From NCBI GenBank assembly GCA_032718865.1, contig JALUTQ010000026.1:434001-498000 (forward strand): a DNA stretch of 64,000 nt. The letters run 5' to 3'. Both the position numbers and the translations under genes were made by a program. A model generated the notes under the pieces. It worked only from the letters and a program-made list of their open reading frames with translations, did not search any database and was not told where the DNA came from. This DNA comes from Tilletia caries. Taxonomy: Eukaryota > Basidiomycota > Exobasidiomycetes > Tilletiales > Tilletiaceae. Positions 1 through 10,892 of this stretch are shown here, piece by piece (the stretch's first letter is position 1; each line of letters opens with the position of its first letter).

Positions 1-1841
1 AACTCTCAATGCGTCACCCAGAACTGTGTTTCCCGACCAGACATACTGGACTGCCGGGAAGGCTTTCCCCAGAGTCCCTGTCTGCCGACCAAACGATGCG
101 GGCCAGGAGCCATCGGGAGCAGCTGTCTCCAATCATCCGATTGCGATTCCGCATTCTGCAACTCCGATTACATCTGCGCAGCTCAAGGAGCCCCCTCCAG
201 TACCGGGTCACCGCTAGGCGCCTTCTGTCAAGTCAGCAGCGACTGCGCTTCCCTCCGCTGCGACGTCGGCGGGTCCGGGAACATTTGCATGCCTCAACTG
301 GCCAAACAGCAATGCGTCAGTTCGGAGCTGTGCGGATCCCAAAAGTGCGACACGACCTCGAACACATGTGCCTTGTCCCAGGCCAGCGAGCCCTGCACTG
401 ATTCTCTCGACTGTGCCTCCGGGAGGTGCTCACGTCGGAAATCGTGTCTTCTTCCAGCTGCGGCCGCCTGCACGAGCGACTCCCAATGTGCCTCGTTGGT
501 GTGCGACAGCACTGAGGGGAAGTGCGTCGCTTCGTTGTCTCAAGCCCTCTGCACCGCCAACTCGGACTGTCTCAGCACACGCTGCCTGCAGAATGCGGAC
601 GTCCGGAACCCATCCGGCACGGACGGTGGAAACTTCTACCCGGCTTCTACCTGTGACGTGTCACAGGACAACGAGGCGTGCAGGGTTCGGCCAGACTGTC
701 GAGGACAGAATTGCGTTGCGGTCAAGACGGTCGGTAACTACTATGGCCAGGCCATCACGGTGGGAATCTGCGGATATGTCGCTCCGAGCAATAGCACCTC
801 ATCTTCATCTTCGTCTTCGTCTTCGACTTCGACCACAAGCACCAGCACCAGCACCAGCACCAGCACCAGCACCAGTACCGGAACGATGTGGACAACCACC
901 GGTGCCAGTTCGAGCACGACCTCATCTGGAACAACTTCCACTGTGTCCAGCACCTCGACCTCGTCTGTGCCGGTGAGCACTTCGACTGTTGCCATCTCGT
1001 CAACCTCGGCAACGTCAAAGACTTCCACGACAACTCCATCTTCGTGGACGACAAGCACGTCGACCCCGGTCACTTCTACCTCGAGCCTGACCAGCACCAG
1101 TACGAGTGCCAAGCCCACTACTTCTTCGACCAGCAGCACGTCATCTTCGTCGAGCAGTACGACGTCGAAGACGGGCTCATCATCGAGTAGCACTTCGACG
1201 AAGTCGGCAACGTCCTCAACGAGTACAACGACCAAGAGCTCGGCAAGCAGCAGCAAGCCCTCGTCATCGACCTCGGCCTCGACCTCGACCACGAACAAGC
1301 CGACTTCGACATCGACTTCCACAAAGCCGTCTTCCACCACGAGCAAGGCTTCCACTTCCACCACGAGCAAGGCTTCCACTTCCACCACGAGCAAGACTTC
1401 CACTTCCACCACGAGCAAGACTTCTACAACTAGCAAGGTTTCCACTACGAGCAAGTCGACCACCACCAGCAAGGCCTCAACCACCAGCAAGTCGACAACG
1501 ACGACCAAGGCAACAACGACGACGAAGCCGACGGGAACGAACCTCCCGAGCGCAGCAGCATGCACAGGAAACGTGCAATGCAAGTCGGGCTACTGCCGTA
1601 AGGCACTCCAGTCCGACGGAACCAGGGCAACGACGGGCTCGTGCGAGAATCAGAAGGGCAGCGGATCGGCGTGCTACCAGAATGTGAGTTCACCCTTCCC
1701 TTGCTCAGCCCTTGTTGGGGCTTCTGGACTTCCCTTTTCTCACGATGACCGATGAGTGGTGCGCTGACCTTTTTTTTCCCTTGTCCTTGTAAACAGGGCG
1801 GGTGCCTGAGCGGAACATGCTCCAACAAGGTGTGCACATAG
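1..1841 (+). CDS. Cys-rich, Ser/Thr-rich (mucin-like) secreted protein, 5' end missing
   Basis: The frame is open from base 1, so the start lies outside the window. Exons are 1-1683 and 1797-1841. The intron begins GTGAGT and ends in AAACAG, and the join stays in frame to a TAG stop. The visible N-terminal half (about 260 residues) has regularly spaced cysteines in Dickkopf-like CxxxxDCxSxxC units. A Ser/Thr-rich stretch of roughly 230 residues follows, with many STSTS and TTSKAST repeats encoded by (AGCACC)n-type DNA at about 784-1520. A second Cys cluster closes the protein, and no GPI-type hydrophobic tail is visible. The layout suits a heavily O-glycosylated wall or secreted protein, but the signal peptide is not in view. 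No enzyme domain is seen. Confidence 0.7.
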
Positions 1842-2401
1842 AGGACAGTCAATTGGGAATTGGGATTGTGGAAGAGGTCGTTATCAAGTCACAGCGAGGG
1901 ACATTCATTTGCTCTTCACTTCAAGCCGTGTATATATGTACACGATTTCTGGGTTTCTTCCGGTCACCTTTGCGCTATGGAAATGGATCACGGTCGATCC
2001 AGTCCGCCTCCGTGAATCTTGCTGGCATATGGCTTTCGCTTGTATATGCGTGCAATTATTCAGATGTTCACAGGCTCGTCCAATGGGTGTCCTCGACCTG
2101 TCGCCTGAACTAAACCCCAGGCCGCGAGCCCCAGCACCCGGGTCCTGCCTGCAATAGTAGTACCTACCAGTGATCCAAACTTATTTCCCGCAGTGCGCAA
2201 GCGTCAGCCACTTTGCTGAGTGAAACGATTCTGTGATATTTGGATTTCCAGGAGGATGTGCAGACGCTCGCTATGTGAAAAGTCGTGTGTACGAAGCCAC
2301 TCCGAGAACAGCCTCATGCGAGAAGCCGGGGCGGATTGCAGGAATGGTCAAAGAGCGTGTTCCCTTCCCTTCTCTTGCCCGGAATACTCCACACACCCCT
2401 T
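1842..2401. other. Intergenic: 3' flank of the Cys-rich gene and displaced 3' end of the F-box gene
   Basis: No convincing intact gene. Read on the minus strand in the frame of the F-box-like gene that resumes at 9048, the segment 2401 down to a TGA at 2314-2316 would be the original C-terminal coding tail, separated from its gene by the copia insertion. That tail has no recognisable domain, so this is inference. Confidence 0.4.
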
Positions 2402-2406
2402 TGATC
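2402..2406. repeat. Target-site duplication, left copy (TGATC)
   Basis: TGATC directly precedes the left LTR and matches 9043-9047. Five bases is the normal copia integrase stagger. Confidence 0.9.
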
Positions 2407-2767
2407 TGTCGCGGATCACTTGAAGCGAAGCCGCGACTGGCCGAGATCCACTCACCGGTGAGGAGGATGGAACTCGAGGCTTCTTGCGGGACAAGTGGTA
2501 GTAGGATCAAGAGAAGATATAGATGTATTCAAAAGGGAGAGAAGGGGAGAAATTGGAGAACATGGCCATATATAGTGAAGAGGAGCATAGAGGTGAAGAG
2601 CAAAAAGAAGAAGAAGAGCTTGGGGAGTGAGAGAGAGGCCGCGGACTGCGGGCTCACTCGAAGCTGATGAGAAAAAGGGAACCAGAGCACAAAAGGGTGA
2701 TGGTGGCGGAGAAGAAGCCGGAGGTGGGGTTGACCCGAAGAGTCGGTCCATGCGCCGCACAATAACA
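2407..2767 (-). repeat. 3' LTR of the copia element
   Basis: 361 bp, starting TGTCGCGG and ending AATAACA on the plus strand. It is the same as 8686-9042 apart from 4 bp of indels in the A/G-rich run near 2600-2622. The element is transcribed on the minus strand, so this left copy is the 3' LTR. Confidence 0.93.
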
Positions 2768-2776
2768 CTCCCACCC
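2768..2776 (-). other. Polypurine tract of the copia element
   Basis: On the minus strand GGGTGGGAG lies directly upstream of the 3' LTR, the expected place for the plus-strand primer. Confidence 0.7.
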
Positions 2777-2818
2777 ATGACCGACGATGCTGGCTGATGT
2801 CGATGAGGTGAAGGTCAC

Positions 2819-5800
2819 CTAATGCGGATGCAGACCGATGGCTTCCCGGTGTTGGGCGAAGGTGGCCGCTGGCAGCCCCTTCGTGAACATGTCCGCAGGA
2901 TTGGCTTTGGTATTGACGTACTTGACGTCGATGATACCTCGCTCCTGATGCTGTCGTGTAGACAGGTACTTCCGTTCCATATGGCGTGTGAGGCCATTGG
3001 CGACGGGGTTGGTGATGATATGGAGAGCTGGCTGATTGTCGCAGTATATGATGGATGCTGGACCAGAGTCAGGTGTCCGCAGACCGAGATCCTCGAGGAA
3101 GTAGCGCAGGGCGAGAACTTCCCGAGTCGTCTGCCAGACGGCAATAAGCTCGGCTTGGGCGGTAGAATCAGCGACCAAGGACTGAAGCTTCGCGCCCCAT
3201 GCCACCGTCGCACCGTGCACAGATACGCTGTAGCCAGAGGTCGACTTAGCGGAAAAGTCTCCTCCGAAATCAGCGTCGGAGTAGGCGGTAACGTCGTTGA
3301 TGGAATGGGCGGCAATACGGAACTTGTAGTCGGCTGTAGCAACAAGGTAACGCATGACCCTTTTGACGACTCCGAAGTGGATCGGACCGGGGTTCTTGCA
3401 ATGTCTCGCCAATGTGGCGACGGCGTATGCTATGTCTGGTCGGGATGCTTGTGCCAACCAGTTTAGACACCCGATGGTTGCCTGGAACATCTGTATGCGC
3501 TCTGCAGATGCCTCGCCTTCAAACGGGACGAGCCTTTGCTTGGGATCAAGTGGAGAGTCGATGGGGGTAAGGTCCTTCATATTGAAGCGTTCGAGCATGG
3601 AGCGGATGTATGCCGACTGGGAGATGAGGAAGGATTGATTGTCGTCGCTCCGTTCGATCTTCATGCCCAGGAACTGTCCGATGCTCCCTTGATCTGTCAT
3701 CTTGAAGCGTTTGGCAAAGGCAACCTTGAACGCCTTGATGTCTTCAATACTCTTGCTGAGAACCAAGACATCGTCCACGTATACGGCGACTATGAGAGCG
3801 GTTGCGCCTGTGCCAAAGATGAAGATGGCGGGGTCTACCGTGGACTGTTCGAACCCGAGTTCGATGAGAGCAGATCGAAGGGTAAAGTACCACTCCCTTC
3901 CCGACTGCTTGAGCCCGTAGAGAGCGCGACGCAGACGACATAAGAGGTGCTCCGACCCAACCTTTTCGAATCCAGGTGGCTGCCGCATGTAGACGACATC
4001 GCTGAGGAGCCCGTATAGGTACGCGGTGACGACATCGAGTTGGTGGACGTGCCAATCGAAGTGAGCGGCAAGGGCGAGGAGTGTCCGGATGGTGACGAAC
4101 CGAGTAACCGGCGAATAGGTCTCGTTGTAGTTAACCCCGGCCACTTGGCTGAAACCTTGCGCAACCAGACGTGCCTTGTACCTCGCCACATTTCCCTCGG
4201 AGTCCAACTTCAACTTGAACACCCATCTGCTTCCGACAACACTCTGGTTGTCCGGTAGCTCCTCCAAGACCCATGTTCCCATCTCGGTGAGGGAATTCAT
4301 CTCTTCCTTCATGGCTTCCAGCCAGAGGCTCCAATCAGGTCTGCGCATGGCGTCCTTGAGCGTGTTAGGCTCTATCTCGATGCCGTCGGCAGAGAGCTGG
4401 ACTTTGAATGCCATGGCAAACGAGTCGTGGAGGGAGAGTACCGCACGCGCGGACGCTTCACGCTGATTGCGCCCGGCTTCTTGTCGGCGCGCATGTGCCC
4501 GAGTCTGAACCTGGAGCGGTACGGCTGGTTTTGGCCGAGGACGGGGGCGACCGTGAGCGGAAGCAGGTGCTGCTGCTGGCGCGGATTCTGAGGGACGCGG
4601 TCCGGCTGCTGACGCCGACGGTGCCGAAGGTGCACCGACTGCTGGTACTGGGGAAGGTGACACTGGCGGGGGTGCAGCAGCTGATGAGAGTGGAGGTGCT
4701 CCCACCGAAGCTGGCACCGTATCAAATGCGTCGATCTCGACCTCGGCGGGCGGAAGAACATCTGCAGGGCGGCGAGGCCCAATCACGACGAGTCGAGGGC
4801 GAACGCCAGGGGGCCGAGCTGCTGTGTCTGTGGTGGTGTTGGGTATGTCGGCGGTAGGTTCTGGTGACTGCGGGAGAGTGGAGAAGTCGTATGCTTTGTC
4901 CTCATGGAACCCCACATTCCTCGTTACCACCAATTCCCCTGTATCAGGGAAGTGAATCCGATACCCCTTTTGAACTTTGTCGTATCCCACAAACACTCCG
5001 ACCTTAGAGCGAACACTGAGGCTGTGCTCTCGCGCCTTGTCCGAGAGCATGGAGAAGGCGAGACACCCGAAGACCCGTAAGTGTGAAAGGTCAGGCACAG
5101 TGCCGTGCCAGAGCTCGTATGGCGTGATGCCACCGATAGCCGCGCTTGGGGAGCGGTTGCGGAGGTATGCTGCAGTGAGAGCCGCCTCGGCCCAGTACTC
5201 CAGCGGCAGCTGGCGTCCGTGAATGAGGGGCCGCATGACGTTCTTGACGATCCCAACGTATCGTTCCGCCACGCCGTTCTGCTGCGCGGTATACGCACAA
5301 GACCGCTCGTGTCGAGCACCTGAGAGGGCGACGTCGATGGCCGAGTTGACGAACTCGCCTCCGCCATCGGTCCGAAGGCATGCGATGGGCCCTTTGAACG
5401 GGACCACCTCGTCTCTTCACTTGATGAAGGCTGAGACGAAGTCGGACTTCTTGGCGAGAGGGAGGACCCAGACCATTCTGGTGAAGTCATCGACCAGGAT
5501 GGCAAGGTACTCCGCTCCACCAAAGGACTTGACGATGATGCGTCCTGTGAGGTCGGCGTGCACCAGTTCCAAGGCACGGGTGCTCTTGGTGGTGGAGTTG
5601 GGGAAGGGCAATCTGCGAAGGTTGGTGAGGTAACACACCCAGCACTGCGAGTTGCTAAGGTGGTATCGCTTCGCAAGAAGCTCGGGGAGGCCACGACTGA
5701 CCTCGTAGAGCAGAGGCAACCGAGTCTTGCCCATATGGCCTGTGCGCTCGTGCCACAAGATCTCTTGAAGATCTCTCTGGGACAATTGTGTCCCACTGCG

Positions 5801-6280
5801 CTCCTCGTTCGTGGTAGTCACGAGGGCGGATGCTTTTGAACGTTCCGTATCTCCAATCGCGAGGATGAGATAGGCCTGGGACGCCGCCGACCATGGTGCT
5901 GAGACAATAAAGTCCCGCTGGAAGGGGTCCGAAATTACCGCTTCGAGATGTTCGGTGAACTCTACACGAAGGTGGTCCTCATTCAACTTGTACACCGAAA
6001 TTAAGCTGAACTCCAGCTCTGGGACGAGGAGGACATCGAGTAAGGCAAGAATGCCGGGATTAGGACTGTTGATTTGTAACGTCACCGTTCCTCTGCCAAT
6101 GGACCGTAGGTGCTTCCCACTGGCAGTGACGACGGAGGTGGAATCTGGCTTGGTGGAGGCAAAGGCGGCTGCATTAGGCGTCATATGCGAGCTTGCACCT
6201 GAATCCAGAATCCATTTCGCCGCAGATATGGGCGAAGTGCCCTGTGAGGGCAGGGATGCCGAGCACAGGGCGGCGAGTTC
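2819..6280 (-). pseudogene. Copia pol (protease, integrase, reverse transcriptase, RNase H) with in-frame TGA
   Basis: Domains follow in one frame. The protease site WILDSGAS lies near 6190-6215. The integrase HHCC zinc finger (WHERTGH...CWVC) spans about 5640-5750. The integrase core includes HADLTG and RTDGGGEF (near 5360). Reverse transcriptase has YVDDVLVL (near 3770), and RNase H has SDADFGGD, ending in a TAG stop at 2819-2821. A TGA at 5417-5419 interrupts the integrase core. Pro- and Ser-rich sequence links integrase to reverse transcriptase (about 4480-4900). Apart from the TGA, no frameshift is seen over 3.4 kb, which fits the young age given by the LTRs. Full Pol cannot be made without readthrough. 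Confidence 0.92.
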
Positions 6281-6283
6281 CTA

Positions 6284-6967
6284 GTGGGTGTTGCCAAAGG
6301 AAGCGCCATCCCCAAAGTCTCCCAGGCGCTGGGCGAGCGTGTACGCACCAGGGTGACTGGGCGGCACCTCGCTGATGCGGTGGGCGAGGGAAGTTGGCTG
6401 GTGGTGATGGTTGTGAAATGAGGGGACCGCGCTGAAGGTATTCTGGTGCATGAATGGCGCTGCCTGGGGCCGATAATGACCACTCGGACCTGCATAGAAG
6501 GCGCTGGCCTGCAGGTGCGTATTCTCCAAATGAGCAATGCGTGCACTCAGTACTGCAGGGCTCATCTGATCGAGGCTGTAGGAACCGTTGGTTTGCGTCT
6601 GCCCATTCCGCTCTCGACCAATCTTGCCATTTGGGTTCGGAGGCTGTCCTGCCAAACGCTTCGAGCACACCTCGTAGCGATGTCCTACGATATCGCACCA
6701 CCAGCACTTGGTAGCCGTTCGGGAGCTGCTGTTTCCTTGACGACGATTGTTGTTAGGCCTGTTTCCGCCCTTGGTTGACGCTTGGCCTTGAGGGTGACTG
6801 TTGACCGAGGGACTCTGCTCGACCCTGAGCGCGCGAGCGCCATCTGCTGCTGCGGAACTGGCAGCTGCATCTGCTGCAAGAGGCTGGAGGGCCTCTTCAC
6901 CAGAGAACCGGCTCATCACTTCATCGAAAGTGTTGTTGAAGATTGCATCTTCATAGCAACCTCCACG
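6284..6967 (-). pseudogene. Copia gag, C-terminal part with zinc knuckle
   Basis: The frame carries FDEVMSRFSGEEAL, typical of the Gag C-terminal region. It is followed by a CX2CX4HX4C zinc knuckle (CWWCDIVGHRYEVC) around 6664-6705 that binds nucleic acid in the particle. It ends at an in-frame TAG (6281-6283). The next codons continue in the same frame into the protease, so the stop separates Gag from Pol either as a mutation or as a suppressible stop. Confidence 0.8.
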
Positions 6968-7794
6968 TGGTTGTGACCTTTCCACAGTCTTTCCTATATA
7001 GATGAGACCCTTAGTCTCATTTGTGACTCCACTTCCAGTCTCATCGATTCCTGCGTTTGTGACACGAAATCGTTGCGCAACGATGTGGCACACATTGTTC
7101 ATTGCGCAATGGCTGTCCTCCCCCTGTACCCACAAAGCTATATAAGCAGGCACTTTCCACCACCACTGTTTCCCCCCGCTCCTATTGAAATTCACCACAC
7201 ACGTTCCTGCTTCCACTCTCCCTCGTCACCTCCTCACCTTTGACCTCGTCCTCCTCATCTTTTACCTTCTCGCCCTCATCCTTGACTTCCCCGTCAAAGG
7301 TTGCATCCTTTCCGTATCTTCAGGCATAGGCTAGAGTTCTGGCAGCACGTCACTTCGCCCTCATTGCGAGGGGGTACTACGTAGCTGACCGTCCGACACC
7401 GAACCTGAGATACTGGGATTGCTCCTGCGACTCGTCAAGCGACGTCGGCCTCTCTCCTCCACCTTGTCGGTCCTCCCAAGGTGAGTAGTCGAGCACTGAG
7501 CACCTAGTATTTACAATAGATTAAGAGTCTGATCGACTCTGTCGTGAGTTCGATTCCCGGTATCTCCAGACTTCTTTTCCGACCATTTTCTTGTCGGGTG
7601 CTTGTCGGGTTTTTCCACAGCACGTGCTCCGGGTACTCCGGGCCGAAAGAGTCTCACCCCTAGTCCTATGGGGTCTCGCGTCTCAGACCAAAGGGTCATG
7701 ATGATGAGAGGGAGTGTTGGATATATGCATCATCCATGACACTTGGGTCGAGACTGGTCTCACCTTTTAGTATAGTGGTAGAATGTTCACAACA
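6968..7794. mobile_element. About 0.8-kb insertion inside copia gag, type unresolved
   Basis: This stretch lies between two Gag halves and codes for nothing Gag-like. The outer ends resemble each other in inverse (TGGTTGTGA on the left, TCACAACA on the right), as do palindromic GAGAC/GTCTC blocks just inside. A TATA box (CTATATAAGC) lies near 7137-7147. A purine tract followed by TGTTGGATATATGC near 7705-7728 looks like a polypurine tract plus the start of a copia LTR. I could not find a clean target duplication, so exact ends are uncertain. It could be a degraded solo LTR, a small non-autonomous retroelement, or a MITE. Confidence 0.45.
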
Positions 7795-8538
7795 AGTGTA
7801 AGGTACGTCGCTCTGGATTTGATTCTGGATGCTGGCTCGGACGGAATCGAACCTGGTACCGGTGAAGATCCTCAGAGCGATTCCGATCTTGCGAGACTCG
7901 CTGACGGGATCACCCCCAGATATGAAGATCTGGGAGAACTGATGCTCCAGTTCTTGAGTGACGTCTTGAACGCTCTTGTTTCCAAGTGAGTAGACCGCCA
8001 ACTTGAGCTCGGCAGCTTGCTGACTGGCCAGGTCCTTGCCGCTATACCGACGGAACAGCGTCTGCCAGACGGCTTGACCGTCAATACCGTCGCCGGTAAC
8101 GTGACTTGCGACATCGTTGGAGGTCTTGGTGCCCAAGGTATTGATCAAGACGCCTCCGGCTTGCGTCAGGTCCGTGTCGCGGTAGGCCTTGGCCTCTTCA
8201 CGATCGATGGGCTTGCCGTCCATGGTGGCAAAAATAAGCCGATAGGCCTCAACCGAAGTGGCAGGGTGGCCGTGGATAAGGTACCACAGCCGTCCTTGCA
8301 GATGAGGGCTGAGTGCCGATGCGATCTTGTTTCGCCAAGGCAGCCAAGTCGACTTGCCTTCGAGCAGGATGGTGTTCCTGGACATCTTGACCTCATCGCT
8401 GCTTCCCCTTTGCTGACCGCGGATGAGCTTGGCGAGGATCTTCTCGTAGTTCCCCATGGCCGATCCGCAGATCGTGATTCCAGTGGCGTCAACGCCGGTA
8501 GGGGCGGACGGTTCGGAGGAGGTGGTGATTCCAGACAT
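7795..8538 (-). pseudogene. Copia gag, N-terminal part, interrupted
   Basis: Translation begins at an ATG at 8536-8538, about 150 nt inside the 5' LTR. The product has the look of a UBN2-type copia Gag: a stretch reading LLEGKSTWLPWRNKIASAL, then helices, ending in an FDSVRASIQNQ-type segment near 7845. From about 7795 the frame runs into foreign sequence and stops at 7696. The rest of Gag resumes in another frame near 6967, so the coding region is split by an insertion. Confidence 0.8.
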
Positions 8539-8673
8539 GGTACTTGTTCTTCATTAGAGGTATCGTGATTGTCGTAAGTGGGTGATCAGCCCAAGTCATT
8601 AAGCGGCGCCGAGAGAAAGAAGGGAAAGGGTAAAGAGTGTCAGACATTGTTCCCGCAAGGCCTGTAGAGTAAG

Positions 8674-8685
8674 GGGCTCATAACC
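8674..8685 (-). other. Primer-binding site matching the anticodon arm of initiator tRNA-Met
   Basis: The plus strand reads GGGCTCATAACC immediately next to the 5' LTR. This is the anticodon stem-loop sequence of eukaryotic initiator tRNA-Met (anticodon CAT), not a tRNA 3' end. The element's sense strand is therefore complementary to the 3' end of a 5' half-tRNA, as known for Drosophila copia, where a cleaved 39-nt tRNA half primes minus-strand synthesis. Confidence 0.8.
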
Positions 8686-9042
8686 TGTCGCGGATCACTT
8701 GAAGCGAAGCCGCGACTGGCCGAGATCCACTCACCGGTGAGGAGGATGGAACTCGAGGCTTCTTGCGGGACAAGTGGTAGTAGGATCAAGAGAAGATATA
8801 GATGTATTCAAAAGGGAGAGAAGGGGAGAAATTGGAGAACATGGCCATATATAGTGAAGAGGAGCATAGAGGTGAAGAGCAAAAAGAAGAAGAGCTGGGG
8901 AGTGAGAGAGAGGCCGCGGACTGCGGGCTCACTCGAAGCTGATGAGAAAAAGGGAACCAGAGCACAAAAGGGTGATGGTGGCGGAGAAGAAGCCGGAGGT
9001 GGGGTTGACCCGAAGAGTCGGTCCATGCGCCGCACAATAACA
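8686..9042 (-). repeat. 5' LTR of the copia element
   Basis: 357 bp, the partner of 2407-2767. A TATATA motif (near 8847-8855) lies in both LTRs and could serve the element's promoter in either orientation. Confidence 0.93.
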
Positions 9043-9047
9043 TGATC
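9043..9047. repeat. Target-site duplication, right copy (TGATC)
   Basis: TGATC directly follows the right LTR and matches 2402-2406. On the minus strand these bases fall in the frame of the F-box-like gene. Confidence 0.9.
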
Positions 9048-10892
9048 GACCCAATTCCGGAACGACGGAGGCAAGCGGTCGAGCCGGACGAACCGCCTCC
9101 TTCGTTCACCGTCGGTGTCTGCACCTGGATGAGCCAGAGATGGTTCAGGCCGGTCGACAATGATCAGGCGATAGTACTGCAATGCATGACCCAGGCCCCA
9201 GGTGAGAAATTGAAGTCGAGGAGGTACTGGTCCACCATCGTCGTCGAGCTCGAAGACAGTGTCCGGAGGGAGAGGATGCACACGTCCGACCGACACCCGC
9301 AAAGCCCGCAACGATGGACAATCCTTCAGCTTTGCGAAAATAGAGCGGATAAGATCCGTTGGCTCCACCTCGGTGTCAGGGTATTAGTCTAGGTCGCTAG
9401 AAAAGACCAGCTCGGTCAAGTTTGGGAGGGCGGTGACATGTAAGACCGATGTTACGTCGTCGAAATACTTTAACTGCAGGGGGAACTTCAGCTTGATGTC
9501 GAAGCACGTCACGGCCTCTGCTGCTGCACGGTCAGGACACAGCCACTGTGAGAACCTGAAGTTGTCGAGATGTATAAACTCTTCGAACTGGTAGTGTTGA
9601 ATCCTTGCACCTTGGCGTACGAGGGTAGCGGCTACGGATGATGCAGCACGCAGAATACGCAGCTTTGGGAACCGCAGCTTTGGTAACATCCCGCTCGGGT
9701 GCAGGAAGTAAGGTAGTTCTATCACCGTCAGATCGGTAATGGTCTCGAAGTGCCGGGCGAGAAACGTATGGAGGTGGTCGGTACTCGCTTTGTGAATCCG
9801 GCACACTCTTAGATTCGGGAACATCTGCGGAATTGGGCCGCGTGTGATGTCGTTACCCATCCCGTCCGTATTTGATGCTCCGACATCTTCTAGAAGCGGA
9901 TGCCTAGTGAGGAACCGGTCGAGCACGGCTTGAAGACGAGCCCCGTCCCCTTCCTCGGACTGATGTTTGAACTCGAACGAGCGGAGATGCGGCCAGTCAC
10001 GCTCGAGGAGGGTGGACACCTGACTACTGCCATCGTCCACTTTGCAATACATCCGGATGGCTAGATTCTCCACTGTTGCTGAAAGGGCCCGTCCGAGCGT
10101 CTCCGCTGAATCACGACGCATGATCCAGGCCCAGTCCTTTCCTTCGTCATTGTCGATGTGGAAAAGTCGCAGCGCAGATGGTAGATGTGCTTCCGATGAC
10201 GTCTTGCAAATGATCGCGACCGTTAACGCGATCAGATGCCACTGAGCCTCACTCCATTTGACATATCGCTCGAAGAATATAGGCCGCGAGCGTCGAGTGA
10301 GCCAGGAATCCGGCGGGGCCAAGATTCGGAAAGCGACGATCCGGGGGACGATTTTGTCGTAAAGATGCAACGTCTCTGCGAAGTCGGCGATAGTGAGGAT
10401 ACCGACAGAGATGTCCATCGACGGCAATGGCTCCTTCGTTCGATTGGAAAGAATGATACCGAGCAGATGAGAAATTTGGGACCACCAGTGATCTGGTTTC
10501 GGGGCGTGGTCATCGTTCCACGTCCGCAACTTGACCTGATCGTGCCGAGGCCACGTGTGGGAGTCAGCGTCGTCGTCCCAAATACGCAGGTGGGCGATGC
10601 AATCGGCCATTCTGGGGTTCGCCTCAAAGAAATTGATATGCAAAGGCGCCTTCGTGAGGGGAACGTCGAGATTGCGGACGAGCAGCGGGAGCGCAACGGC
10701 GCGGAGATGTTTGGAGACCGTCGAGAAGGTGATCAAGTCGATGCGTTCTCGAACCAGATATGAGAGGATTTCGATGGCGAGTTCGGGGGTGTGCCAGACT
10801 CTCCATACAGCGGTACCTGGAGGAGCAGGAAGAGCAGGAGGAGCAGGAGGAACCGGAGGAGGAGCTTGTTCGTCCATGAGGCGTTGAATCAT
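9048..10892 (-). pseudogene. F-box-like LRR-type gene, broken by a nonsense codon and the copia insertion
   Basis: The ATG at 10890-10892 is favoured because sequence further upstream is a AAGG microsatellite. The N-terminus has a Pro-rich stretch, then an F-box-like helix set (TPELAIEILSYLVRERIDL) common in basidiomycete F-box proteins. Several hundred residues with leucine-rich spacing follow. The frame meets TAA at 9384-9386, giving a 502-residue product. Beyond that stop the same frame continues with good coding character (PTDLIRSIFAKLKDCPSLR) up to the copia element at 9042. The gene thus looks truncated twice. The 502-residue protein may still be made. F-box proteins recruit substrates to SCF ubiquitin ligase, and no substrate can be inferred. 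Confidence 0.65.

Larger units (their letters stand above)
2407..9042 (-). mobile_element. Ty1/copia LTR retrotransposon, complete but defective
   Basis: The element is bounded by two direct LTRs that begin TG and end CA, with target duplications TGATC on both sides. Coding order on the minus strand is gag, zinc knuckle, protease, integrase, reverse transcriptase, RNase H, which is the copia order. A primer-binding site abuts the 5' LTR and a purine tract abuts the 3' LTR. The two LTRs show no base substitution that I can see, only a 3-bp and a 1-bp indel in an A/G-rich run, so insertion is recent. The body carries two in-frame stops and a separate insertion in gag, so this copy should not make a full polyprotein by itself. 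Confidence 0.95.

Noticed and set aside
741..1583. Long open frame antisense to the mucin-like gene
   Set aside because: Its product is a monotonous Val/Glu/Leu string mirroring the Ser/Thr codon repeats of the sense gene.
7505..7575. tRNA-like T-arm and anticodon-like stem on the plus strand
   Set aside because: TTCGATTCCCGG and an AGAGT/ACTCT stem are present, but T-stem pairing fails and no matching acceptor or D-arm lies upstream. Not a functional tRNA.
6972..7779. GTGGT as a 5-bp target duplication for the gag insertion
   Set aside because: The implied element ends in TATA rather than CA, and removing it does not restore the gag frame.
7764..7795. TAGTATAGTGGTAGAAT, resembling a tRNA D-arm/A box
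   Set aside because: No B box follows at the right distance and no cloverleaf can be drawn. Probably part of the gag insertion end.
2407..9042. RIP-type mutation as the cause of the copia stop codons
   Set aside because: The LTR pair shows no C-to-T or G-to-A substitutions, whereas RIP would hit both repeats heavily.
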